Positions 57,230 through 64,000 of a DNA stretch of 64,000 bases are shown here, in pieces. The translations under genes and the position numbers were made by a program. The DNA comes from Burkholderia sp. Ac-20365 (GTDB taxonomy: Bacteria > Pseudomonadota > Gammaproteobacteria > Burkholderiales > Burkholderiaceae): contig NZ_JAAGPI010000002.1 of the NCBI RefSeq assembly GCF_017104715.1, positions 620,001-684,000 on the forward strand. The letters are read 5' to 3'. How positions within the stretch are numbered: position 1 is the stretch's first letter; every line of letters starts with the position of its first letter. Below the pieces are notes generated by a model that worked only from the letters and a program-made list of their open reading frames with translations, ran no database searches and was not told where the DNA came from.

Positions 57230-58549
57230 TCACGCGGAGACGGGCACGATTCGGGCGCTCAGCACGCGGTTCGAACGTTCGGGGTGAAGCCAGCGCAGTG
57301 CAGCGAGCGCCGCGACGAAGAGCAGCGCCGCGCCAATCACGAAGCCGCTCTCGTAGGCATGACTGGCCGGGTGGCCGGCGTTCTGGACGATGCGGCCCAT
57401 GACGGCGGGCGCCACGGCGGCGCCGAGGCTCGCGATAGCCGTGTAGATCGCGACGATGGCGCCGCGCTGGCTTTCGGGGACGACTTCGGCGAGCAGGGCG
57501 GGTGCGAGCGGGAAGCAGAGCGTGGGCAGCGCGCCCGCGAGCGCAAACAGCAGCGTTTTACCGACGGGCGGCAGATCGAGCACGGCGACCGCGATGAAGA
57601 GCGCGCCCGCCGCCATCGCCATCACGCTCAGCAATTGCGCGCGCGCGAAGCGCGTCGTTGCGCCGCGCGCCAGCATGCGCTCGGATAGCCAGCTCAGGCC
57701 GATATTGACGGGCGATGCGACGCCGATCACCACGGCAATCCAGCGGCCCGCATCGATGCCATCGAAGCCGAGTCCCTTTTCGAGGTAGCTCGGCAGCCAT
57801 GTCAGGTTCTGACCGAGCATCCAGTACGCGGAGAAGCCCAGCAGGAAGATCGACAGGATGGAGGGGTCGGTGAGGATGGTGCGGTAGGGAAGCCGGGCGG
57901 TTGCTGTAGTTGCGTGTGCATCCTCGCGCGCTGCCCGGGTCGCCGCTGCCGCTGCGTTCGGGCCGCGTTCCCGGCGTTCGCGCGACATGGCGAGCCACGC
58001 CACGCTCCACAGCAGACCGATCGCGCACAGCGCGAAGAAGTTCATCCGCCATCCCCATGTGCGTGTGACGAGCGGGATCAGCAGACCGGCGAGCAGCAGC
58101 CCGAGCGCGGCACCCTGGCTGACGATGGCAATCGGCAGGCTGCGCTTGTGGTCGGGGAACCATGTGCAGATCGCGTGGACGGAGGTCGAGAACGCGGGGC
58201 CTTCGGCGGCGCCGAGTATCACGCGGCAGACGAGGATCGCGACTGCGCTGCCGGCGAGCGCTTGCGGCACCTGAATAACCGCCCAGCTCACGCCCATCGC
58301 GAGCAACAGCCAGCGCGCCGGCACGCGATTCGACGCGAAGCCGACGACGATCGTCGACACCGAGAACAGCCAGAAGAAACTGCCGGCGACCAGTCCGAAT
58401 TGTGCCGGCGACAGATGCAGTTCGGCCATCAGCGGCACGGCGACCATGCCGAGCACGACCTTGTCGAGAAAATTGACGGTGTAGAGACCGGTGAGCATCA
58501 GCGTCAGGGTCCAGGCCGCGCGCGGCGGCAGGGCGGTCGGATGGTTCAT
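57230..58549 (-). CDS. MFS transporter, anion:cation symporter (ACS) type
   Basis: A 439-aa permease with 12 hydrophobic segments; [22 protein letters not shown] near the N-terminus and [21 protein letters not shown] fit the ACS group, which imports organic anions with protons. It is the first gene of the operon with the dioxygenase and ALDH genes, so it probably imports their substrate. Start 58549 (MNHPTALPP) is used; a longer frame crosses the operator. Confidence 0.92.
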   Translation of the reverse strand: MNHPTALPPRAAWTLTLMLTGLYTVNFLDKVVLGMVAVPLMAELHLSPAQFGLVAGSFFWLFSVSTIVVGFASNRVPARWLLLAMGVSWAVIQVPQALAGSAVAILVCRVILGAAEGPAFSTSVHAICTWFPDHKRSLPIAIVSQGAALGLLLAGLLIPLVTRTWGWRMNFFALCAIGLLWSVAWLAMSRERRERGPNAAAAATRAAREDAHATTATARLPYRTILTDPSILSIFLLGFSAYWMLGQNLTWLPSYLEKGLGFDGIDAGRWIAVVIGVASPVNIGLSWLSERMLARGATTRFARAQLLSVMAMAAGALFIAVAVLDLPPVGKTLLFALAGALPTLCFPLAPALLAEVVPESQRGAIVAIYTAIASLGAAVAPAVMGRIVQNAGHPASHAYESGFVIGAALLFVAALAALRWLHPERSNRVLSARIVPVSA

Positions 58550-58680
58550 GAGCCACCCCGGATGCAGGTCTGCCAGATGAGCATGTCGTCTCCTTGCTTT
58601 GTCATGCGTGCCGGCGCGTTCGGGAAAGACGGCGGCAGCGTATCGACGGCCACAGTACGGCGGGCGTTGCTCGCCCGGTA

Positions 58681-58697
58681 CCACCCGGATCAGGTGG
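58681..58697. promoter_or_regulatory. 17-bp palindromic operator upstream of the MFS-TauD-ALDH operon
   Basis: CCACCCGGATCAGGTGG, 132 bases before the MFS start. The 397-base gap 58550-58946 otherwise holds a possible small reading frame on the + strand and a terminator. Confidence 0.7.
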
Positions 58698-58723
58698 GCA
58701 AGGGAAAGCCCTTGGCGCCAGCT

Positions 58724-58879
58724 ATGAGTTCATCAGGAGCGAAGAGGACGGAACACGTGCGCACATCAACGCGCAGAACTGTTTCCACATGCATGACATG
58801 CGACATCAAGGATCCGACACAGAACATCGCGTGGGTGACGCCCGAGGGTGGCGGCGGTCCGAGCTATCCGAACATGTGA
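58724..58879 (+). CDS. Possible small protein, function unknown
   Basis: A 51-codon frame ending in [17 protein letters not shown]. An inner ATG at 58793 would give 28 residues ([10 protein letters not shown] onward). It is followed 22 bases later by a terminator, but there is no clear ribosome site and no family I recognise. It may simply be non-coding. Confidence 0.25.
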   Translation: MSSSGAKRTEHVRTSTRRTVSTCMTCDIKDPTQNIAWVTPEGGGGPSYPNM

Positions 58880-58901
58880 CGCGCACTGTGTCGCGCCAAA
58901 A

Positions 58902-58931
58902 GAAAAACGCCGCTCGAATGAGCGGCGTTTT
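58902..58931. terminator. Terminator at the 3' end of the NYN gene
   Basis: A-run, ACGCCGCTC / GAGCGGCGT stem with a 4-base loop, then TTTTC; mainly for the leftward NYN gene. Confidence 0.88.
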
Positions 58932-58946
58932 CAAATGAAGTGTCGT

Positions 58947-60260
58947 TCACTCCACGTCGGTCGTCGATTCCGTCTTGCGAGGACGGCGGCTGCGCGCCGC
59001 CGATTTGCGCGACGGCTTCTTCTTTGCCGCGGGTGCTTCCGACGCCGCATGTTCCGTTTCAGGTGAAGACAGCGGGGATTCAGACGCAGCGACGTGTTCG
59101 ACGACATGCGGCACGTCGGCGGGCTGCGACGCCCCCGTTTCTGCCGTCACCGGTTCCGAGCGTTCCGTCTTCGCTTTCTTCGCCTTCTTTGCAGCAGGCT
59201 TGCGCGTGCCGCGTCCCTTGCGTCGCGTATCGCTCTTGCCGTTCTCTGCATGTCCTGTCGATGCAGCTTCGACTGCGTCTTCGGCCGGCAGGTCCGTTTC
59301 GACAGCCGCTTCTTCGACACTGACGATCTCAGCGGCAGCAGGCATCGCCGCCCATTCGTCGCCTGTATCACGCGGGGTCGACACTTCGGCTGGCGGCGCG
59401 GACTCGACCGTTGCAGCAACAGCCGACGATCCGCTGCGATACACGAACGTGCCCGACTTTTCGTCGCGGCCCACTTCGAGCAGCCCGCGCGACTGCGCCT
59501 CTTCGAGCAGATTGCCGAACGCGCGGAAACCGTAGTACGTCTCGTTGAAATCGGGCTTGCGGCGCTTGATCGCGTTCTTCAACACCGATGCCCAGATCTT
59601 GCCGCTGTCGCCTCGCTCGGAAGCGAGCGCGTCGAAGGTCTGCACCGCGAGATCGACGGCCTTGGTCTTGCGCGTTTCGAGGTCTTCCTTGCGCTTCTCG
59701 CCATCGGGCGCGCGCCTGGACGCCTGCTGTGCCGCCTGTTGCGCGGCCTTCGCGTTGTCGCGCTTCGCAGCGGCGCGCTGGTTCTCGCGCACGAGGTCGT
59801 CGTAGAAGATGAATTCGTCGCAGTTGGCGGTCAGCAGATCCGATGTGGAGCGCTGTACGCCCACGCCGATCACCTGCTTAGCGTTCTCGCGCAACTTCGA
59901 CACGAGCGGCGAGAAATCCGAATCGCCGCTGATGATGACGAACGTATTGACGTGCGACTTCGTATAGCAAAGGTCGAGCGCGTCGACGACGAGGCGGATG
60001 TCGGCGGAATTCTTGCCGGACTGACGCACATGCGGAATTTCGATCAGCTCGAAGTTCGCTTCGTGCATCGCGGCCTTGAAGCCCTTGTAGCGGTCCCAGT
60101 CGCAGTACGCTTTCTTCACGACGATGCTGCCTTTGAGCAGCAGCCGCTCGAGCACGAGCTTGATGTCGAATTTTTCGTATTTCGCATCGCGCACGCCGAG
60201 CGCGACGTTCTCGAAATCACAGAACAGCGCCATGCTGACGGTATCCTGGGATGACGCCAT
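58947..60260 (-). CDS. NYN-domain (LabA-like) nuclease with winged-helix and basic tail
   Basis: A 437-aa protein. The NYN/PIN-like domain (about residues 8-155) shows FCDFENVALGVRD, SADIRLVVDALDLCY and VIISGDSDFSPLVSKLRE, with the acidic residues needed for metal-dependent RNA cleavage. A linker and an OST-HTH/LOTUS-like segment follow (IWASVLKNAIKRRKPDFNETYYGFRAF, about 215-270). The last 150 residues are low-complexity Ala/Glu/Pro/Lys with a basic end. Start 60260 (MASSQDTVSMALF) has GGAGAAG before it. Probable RNA-binding nuclease. Confidence 0.88.
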   Translation of the reverse strand: MASSQDTVSMALFCDFENVALGVRDAKYEKFDIKLVLERLLLKGSIVVKKAYCDWDRYKGFKAAMHEANFELIEIPHVRQSGKNSADIRLVVDALDLCYTKSHVNTFVIISGDSDFSPLVSKLRENAKQVIGVGVQRSTSDLLTANCDEFIFYDDLVRENQRAAAKRDNAKAAQQAAQQASRRAPDGEKRKEDLETRKTKAVDLAVQTFDALASERGDSGKIWASVLKNAIKRRKPDFNETYYGFRAFGNLLEEAQSRGLLEVGRDEKSGTFVYRSGSSAVAATVESAPPAEVSTPRDTGDEWAAMPAAAEIVSVEEAAVETDLPAEDAVEAASTGHAENGKSDTRRKGRGTRKPAAKKAKKAKTERSEPVTAETGASQPADVPHVVEHVAASESPLSSPETEHAASEAPAAKKKPSRKSAARSRRPRKTESTTDVE

Positions 60261-60345
60261 ATGCTTCTCCAATGAAGTGCAGGCTCGATCGTCTCACACA
60301 ACGCGGCGTCGATCGAGCATTTGCACGGTGATTGACTTCAATGCG

Positions 60346-60945
60346 CTATGCGCCGCCAAACGTCCCGCTTTCTGCCACCGCGCTGACGAATTCCTCCGTC
60401 GACCGCACGAAGCCCATGCGTGGAAAGATATGCTCGACCGGAAAGCCATGACTTTCGCCCGACAGGCCTGACATCGCGTCTTCGATGAAGATCAGTTCGT
60501 AACCTTGATCGAACGCCGCGCGTGCCGTGGATTCAACACCGAAGTTGGTCGCGATACCCGTCAGCGCAATCGTGCGGATGTGGCGGCGCCGCAATTGCTG
60601 TTCCAGATCGGTGCCGAAAAATGCGCCCCACTGGCGCTTCGTCACGACGAGATCGCCGGCTTGCAGATTGCATTCGGGCACGAGATCGGACGCTTGCGGC
60701 GGCGGGGCAGGCGCGTCGCGCGGACGCAGCGGCGCGTCGGCGGGCAAGGACAGCAGTTGCGCGACATCGACGCGCACGAACACGACCGTGCCGCCCGCTG
60801 CGCGCAATGCATCGGCGGCGCGCACGGAACGCGCGACGACGTCGGCGGCGGAATGCGGCGCCAGTTGGCGCCCCACATTGCTGTGCTGCAGATCGATCAG
60901 CACGATGGCGGTGCTGCGCGGATCGATGGAAAGTGCTTGCGTCAT
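60346..60945 (-). CDS. Isochorismatase-fold hydrolase, YecD-like, lacking the catalytic Cys
   Basis: A 199-aa isochorismatase-family protein. Asp18 (VLIDLQ) and Lys103 (VVTKRQWGAF) of the usual triad are present, but the cysteine position in IALTGIATNFGVEST is Gly136. This is also seen in E. coli YecD and in true isochorismatases, so a cysteine-hydrolase activity (amide or nicotinamide type) is unlikely. It diverges from the TetR regulator gene by 48 bases, a layout that suggests control by it. Confidence 0.9.
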   Translation of the reverse strand: MTQALSIDPRSTAIVLIDLQHSNVGRQLAPHSAADVVARSVRAADALRAAGGTVVFVRVDVAQLLSLPADAPLRPRDAPAPPPQASDLVPECNLQAGDLVVTKRQWGAFFGTDLEQQLRRRHIRTIALTGIATNFGVESTARAAFDQGYELIFIEDAMSGLSGESHGFPVEHIFPRMGFVRSTEEFVSAVAESGTFGGA

Positions 60946-60993
60946 GTGTCACCTATATGTGAGGATGCCCTCATGTCATGATAAGCGAAAAAC

Positions 60994-61605
60994 ATGAGTC
61001 TCGCCTCAGATAATCCAAAAGTACGGCGCGTGCCCCAGCAGGAGCGCGCAGCAAAGCGCGTCGATGCGCTGCTCGACGCCGCAGGCGAAGTGATCGCCGA
61101 GCGCGGTTTCGACGCCGCGACGATGACCGCGATCGCCGAGCGCGCGGGCGCGTCGATCGGCGCTGTTTACCAGTATTTCCCGAATAAGGATGCGCTTGTT
61201 TTCGCGCTGCGTACACGCTACGGCGACGAAATGGACGCGCAATGGAGCGCGCTGGGCGAAGCGGCGCAGGATTGGGACGTCGACGAACTGGTCGAACGCA
61301 TCTTCGCGCTGATGATCGATTTTATGGCGGCGCGGCCCGCGTATCTGCCGCTGCTGTCGGTGTCGCTGAATTTCCGGCGCGATGCGGCTGCGCGCAACCG
61401 CTTGCGCGGCCGCTTCGCCGAGCTGTTTCAGCGCCACAGTCCGGCGCTGTCGGACGACGACGCGTACCGCGTCGCCGAAGTCGCGCTGCAGGTCGTGAAG
61501 AGCCTGAATCCGCTGTACGCGGCTGCCAAACCGAAAGATCGCAAGGCGCTGGTCGAAGAGTACAAGCTGGTCGTTTCGTCGTATCTTGCCGCGCGCCTGC
61601 GCTGA
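60994..61605 (+). CDS. TetR/AcrR family regulator
   Basis: A 203-aa repressor-type protein with an N-terminal helix-turn-helix (RVDALLDAAGEVIAERGFDAATMTAIAERAGASIGAVYQYFPNK in two parts) and a C-terminal ligand domain. It probably controls itself and the divergent hydrolase gene. It is the nearest regulator to the catabolic cluster (2.4 kb from the MFS gene), but nothing in sequence links it to the CCACC-N7-GGTGG sites. Confidence 0.93.
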   Translation: MSLASDNPKVRRVPQQERAAKRVDALLDAAGEVIAERGFDAATMTAIAERAGASIGAVYQYFPNKDALVFALRTRYGDEMDAQWSALGEAAQDWDVDELVERIFALMIDFMAARPAYLPLLSVSLNFRRDAAARNRLRGRFAELFQRHSPALSDDDAYRVAEVALQVVKSLNPLYAAAKPKDRKALVEEYKLVVSSYLAARLR

Positions 61606-61620
61606 GACGTCTGAGGAAAG

Positions 61621-62274
61621 CTACATTGCGTGGCGCGAGGGTTCGACGAAGGTCGGCTCGCGTTTTGTCAGCACGTCGTCGACAAGTCCGTATGCTTTCG
61701 CCGCGTCGGCTGACATGAAGTTGTCACGATCGGTGTCCTTCTCGATCTGCGCGATGCTCTTGCTGGTTCTTTCCGCGAGCACGCTGTTCAACCGTTCGCG
61801 CAGATACAGCACTTCCTTCGCCTGAATCTCGATGTCGGACGCCGTGCCCTGGCCGCCGCCCGAAGGCTGATGAATCATGATGCGCGCGTTCGGCAAAGCG
61901 AAGCGCTTGCCCGGCGCGCCTGCCGCGAGCAGAAACGTGCCCATGCTGGCCGCGAATCCGGTGCAGAGCGTCGATACATCGGGCTTGATGAACTGCATCG
62001 TGTCGTAGATCGCGAGCCCGTCGTACACCGAGCCGCCCGGCGAGTTGATGTAAAAGGAAATATCCTTGTCAGGGTTCTCCGATTCCAGAAACAGCAACTG
62101 CGCGACGATCAGACTCGCCGACTGATCGTTGACGGGGCCGACCAGAAACACGATCCGCTCGCGCAACAGGCGCGAATAGATGTCATAGGCGCGCTCGCCG
62201 CGGCTCGATTGTTCGATGACGGTCGGCACGAGATTGAAGCCGGAAGCGGCGGGGGAAGTGAATTGTCGATGCAT
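61621..62274 (-). CDS. clpP: ATP-dependent Clp protease proteolytic subunit (stand-alone paralogue)
   Basis: A serine protease subunit (217 aa) with the full triad: Ser110 (GFAASMGTF), His135 (MIHQPSGG) and Asp184 (TDRDNFMS). The ring-forming N-terminus ([26 protein letters not shown]) is normal. The main clpP gene of proteobacteria lies in tig-clpP-clpX-lon; here there is no tig, clpX or lon, so this looks like a second ClpP. Confidence 0.94.
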   Translation of the reverse strand: MHRQFTSPAASGFNLVPTVIEQSSRGERAYDIYSRLLRERIVFLVGPVNDQSASLIVAQLLFLESENPDKDISFYINSPGGSVYDGLAIYDTMQFIKPDVSTLCTGFAASMGTFLLAAGAPGKRFALPNARIMIHQPSGGGQGTASDIEIQAKEVLYLRERLNSVLAERTSKSIAQIEKDTDRDNFMSADAAKAYGLVDDVLTKREPTFVEPSRHAM

Positions 62275-62432
62275 GCGTTCCTCGCGGATTGACTGAAAGG
62301 CCCGCGGAAGCGGGTTTCAGTCGCATGACGCGAAGGCTCGACCGTGCGTGACAAGAGAATTTTTGCGTCGACGTGTCACATTGCGCGCGGCTGGCGCGTC
62401 TAGCCGACAACAACGCCACAGGAGCGGCCCGC

Positions 62433-63380
62433 ATGGAACAGATGGACAGAGAGAAGTCGGCGGATTTCGAGTCGATGCGCGCGAGGCTCTTTGCGCTCGC
62501 GTACCGGATGCTCGGCAGCCGCGCGGAAGCAGAAGATGTCGTACAGGACGCCTGGCTCAAATACCACGCCGCCGACGCCAGCGAGCTGCGCTCGTCAGCC
62601 GCGTGGCTCACGACGATCACGACTCGTCTTGCGATCGACCGCCTGCGTCATCTGCAGATCGAGCGCACGACGCGCGCGGGCGGCTGGATGCCGGAACCGT
62701 GGATCGAAGGGCTCGCGCCATCGCCGGAAGATCTGGCGTTGCAGGCCGTGCAGATGTCGTACGGCGTGATGCTGCTGCTCGAGCGACTCAAGCCTGAAGA
62801 ACGCGCGGCATTCGTGCTGCATGAAGCCTTCGATTGCGACTACGCGGAGATCGCAAAAATCCTCGCCAAATCGCCCGCGAACTGCCGGCAGATGGTGCAT
62901 CGCGCGAAAGAGCGTCTGCAGCGCGAAGGCGTCCCCGCAAAACGCGCCGATCCCGCCGCGCATGCGCGCATCGTCGAGCGCTTGCGGGCGGCGATGGAAG
63001 CGCAGGATCGCGTGGGACTGGTGCGGCTCTTCTGCGACGTACCGAGCGTGATCAGCGATGCGCCCGAAACCGTCGATGCCGTCGCGACGGCCGAACAGGC
63101 GGCAACCACGCTGTCGATGCGCGGCCGTGGCGACGAGATGGAAACGGTGACGATGAACGGCATGCGCGCCGTGGCGCTGATGCGCGACGGCGACATCGAC
63201 GCGCTGCTGGATATTTCGATTGGCGAGGACGAGCGTATCGTCGCGTTGCGGATCGTGACAGGCGCGATACGGCTCGCGCCCGCGACGCGCGTGTTCGGAC
63301 GCGCAGCCGTGCTGCAACTGCTGCGGCCCGTCAGCAGCCAGGCCTGCATCAGTTACGATGCGCGGCCACTTCCCAGTTGA
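62433..63380 (+). CDS. ECF sigma factor, ECF41/SigJ-like
   Basis: A 315-aa sigma-70 family factor. Region 2 (RARLFALAYRMLGSRAEAEDVVQDAWLKY) and region 4 (FDCDYAEIAKILAKSPANCRQMVHRAKERL) are followed by a SnoaL-like C-terminal extension (about residues 195-300). The linker has GWMPEPW, matching the WLPEP motif of ECF41 factors, whose C-terminal domain tunes activity without a separate anti-sigma factor. Start 62433 follows AGGAGCGG. Its last 32 bases overlap the opposing EAL gene. The COE-type partner gene usual for ECF41 is not seen here. Confidence 0.9.
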   Translation: MEQMDREKSADFESMRARLFALAYRMLGSRAEAEDVVQDAWLKYHAADASELRSSAAWLTTITTRLAIDRLRHLQIERTTRAGGWMPEPWIEGLAPSPEDLALQAVQMSYGVMLLLERLKPEERAAFVLHEAFDCDYAEIAKILAKSPANCRQMVHRAKERLQREGVPAKRADPAAHARIVERLRAAMEAQDRVGLVRLFCDVPSVISDAPETVDAVATAEQAATTLSMRGRGDEMETVTMNGMRAVALMRDGDIDALLDISIGEDERIVALRIVTGAIRLAPATRVFGRAAVLQLLRPVSSQACISYDARPLPS

Positions 63381-64000
63381 TATCGACGCATAGCACCTGC
63401 ATCCCGCGCGAGGTTTCCGCGGCGATCGACGCGGTCACGCACAGGTGCGCCTCGTTGATCGACAGATAGGGCGGCGTCAGATGCACCTGACCCGGCGCGC
63501 GCACCGCCTGGATGAAATACGGACGGCGTTCCCAGCTTGCGCCTTCCGAGTGCAGCAGCGGCCGGAAGCGCTTTGCGCGCTGCGATGCGCGGCCCGGCGG
63601 CAGCACGTTGTCGCCGATCTGACGGCCCGAGCCGTCGAGCAGAAAGCAGCGCGCCGTCTCGCGCAGTTCGAGCAGCGGCGCGGTCGCGTCCGCCATCGTT
63701 TCGCCTTCGACAAGGCGCGCGCTCGCGCTTTCAAGCGCCGTGACGAATGGCGCGAGCCGCTCGGACTGCGCGCGCTCGCGTGCCGCCACGCGCTCGCGCA
63801 ACGCCGCCGACAATTGATCCATCAGACTCACCGTCGCCTGACGGCCAACGGGTTCCACGCTCGGCGCGGCGAAGAACGTGCCTTGCACGAAGTCGACATT
63901 GCATTCGAGCGCGATCAGCGCGTCGCGCTCGGTGGCGAGGCCGCCCATCAGCACGAGTTGTCCCGATTCGTGCAGCATCGACACGATGCCCGGCAGCACC
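63349..64000 (-). CDS. Degenerate EAL-domain protein with C-terminal sensor region (cut by window end)
   Basis: The visible 217 codons hold the end of an EAL domain and a following region. The tail helix of EAL is clear in RDALIALECNVDFVQGTFFAAP, but the preceding segment reads VLMGGLAT where active EAL phosphodiesterases have AEGVET, so catalytic acidic residues appear lost. The remaining about 150 residues (to CVDINWEVA) look like a PDC/cache-type sensor or ligand domain and contain ETARCFLLDGSGRQIGDNVLP. The N-terminal part is outside the window. It converges with the sigma gene. Confidence 0.8.
   Translation of the reverse strand, partial: VLPGIVSMLHESGQLVLMGGLATERDALIALECNVDFVQGTFFAAPSVEPVGRQATVSLMDQLSAALRERVAARERAQSERLAPFVTALESASARLVEGETMADATAPLLELRETARCFLLDGSGRQIGDNVLPPGRASQRAKRFRPLLHSEGASWERRPYFIQAVRAPGQVHLTPPYLSINEAHLCVTASIAAETSRGMQVLCVDINWEVAAHRN

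Noticed and set aside
58640..58720. Minus-strand sequence around ACCTGATCCGGGTGGTACCGG resembles the 3' half of a TPP riboswitch
   Set aside because: The 5' half with the CTGAGA segment is absent, and the bases are better explained as one of five copies of the 17-bp palindrome.

Overview
The window looks like a chromosomal segment of a Paraburkholderia-type beta-proteobacterium (Burkholderiaceae). This rests on high G+C with strong G/C third codon positions, a general porin that starts at SSVTLYGVVD and ends in MTHRF, the housekeeping orders argF / DUF3579 / rpsT / murJ and adk-kdsB-trm112-lpxK / xseA / sodB, and a kynBUA operon divergent from an Lrp-type kynR. No rRNA, tRNA, CRISPR array, transposase or prophage was seen.

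Layout. 1-5200: end of a sugar/polyol ABC importer operon, then a zinc polyol dehydrogenase, an FGGY kinase and a DCXR-like reductase. 5946-9444: tryptophan-to-anthranilate genes kynA, kynU, kynB and the regulator kynR. 10225-34409: mostly housekeeping and repair genes (msrA, cfa-like, pdxH, tcdA, cnoX, amiC-tsaE, queG-ogt-xerD, plsY, yajQ, murB, argF, rpsT, murJ). 34515-41918: an SDR, then adk, kdsB, trm112, lpxK, xseA, sodB. 42290-58549: an accessory acyl-CoA catabolic region. 58947-64000: a NYN-domain protein, a YecD-like hydrolase with a TetR regulator, a second-type clpP, an ECF41-like sigma factor and the end of a degenerate EAL protein.

Two features stand out. First, a dispersed repeat occurs five times (5226, 9515, 19017, 35417, 45319). 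Each copy is 653-656 bp, an imperfect palindrome with arms of about 230 bp, and copies occur in both orientations. Four of the five sit between the 3' ends of convergent genes and the fifth sits at the 3' end of adk. Several copies are flanked by GGTTTT tracts that are G/T-rich on the sense strand of the gene running into the element. The last codons of the adjoining genes switch to T-ending codons. The unit carries no credible gene.

Second, five 17-bp palindromes (core CCACC-N7-GGTGG) lie upstream of the transcription units of the 42-58 kb catabolic region: the racemase-etfBA operon, the six-gene ligase-to-SDR operon, the DUF2889/porin divergent pair, and the MFS-TauD-ALDH operon. This suggests one regulon. 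Its enzymes form a complete beta-oxidation set with an R-specific hydratase/SDR branch, an alpha-methylacyl-CoA racemase, an LCAD-type dehydrogenase and an SCP2-type thiolase. In composition it resembles the peroxisomal branched-chain pathway. A TauD/TfdA dioxygenase and an aldehyde dehydrogenase could supply the acid for CoA activation. The substrate is not known, and no regulator gene lies inside the cluster.
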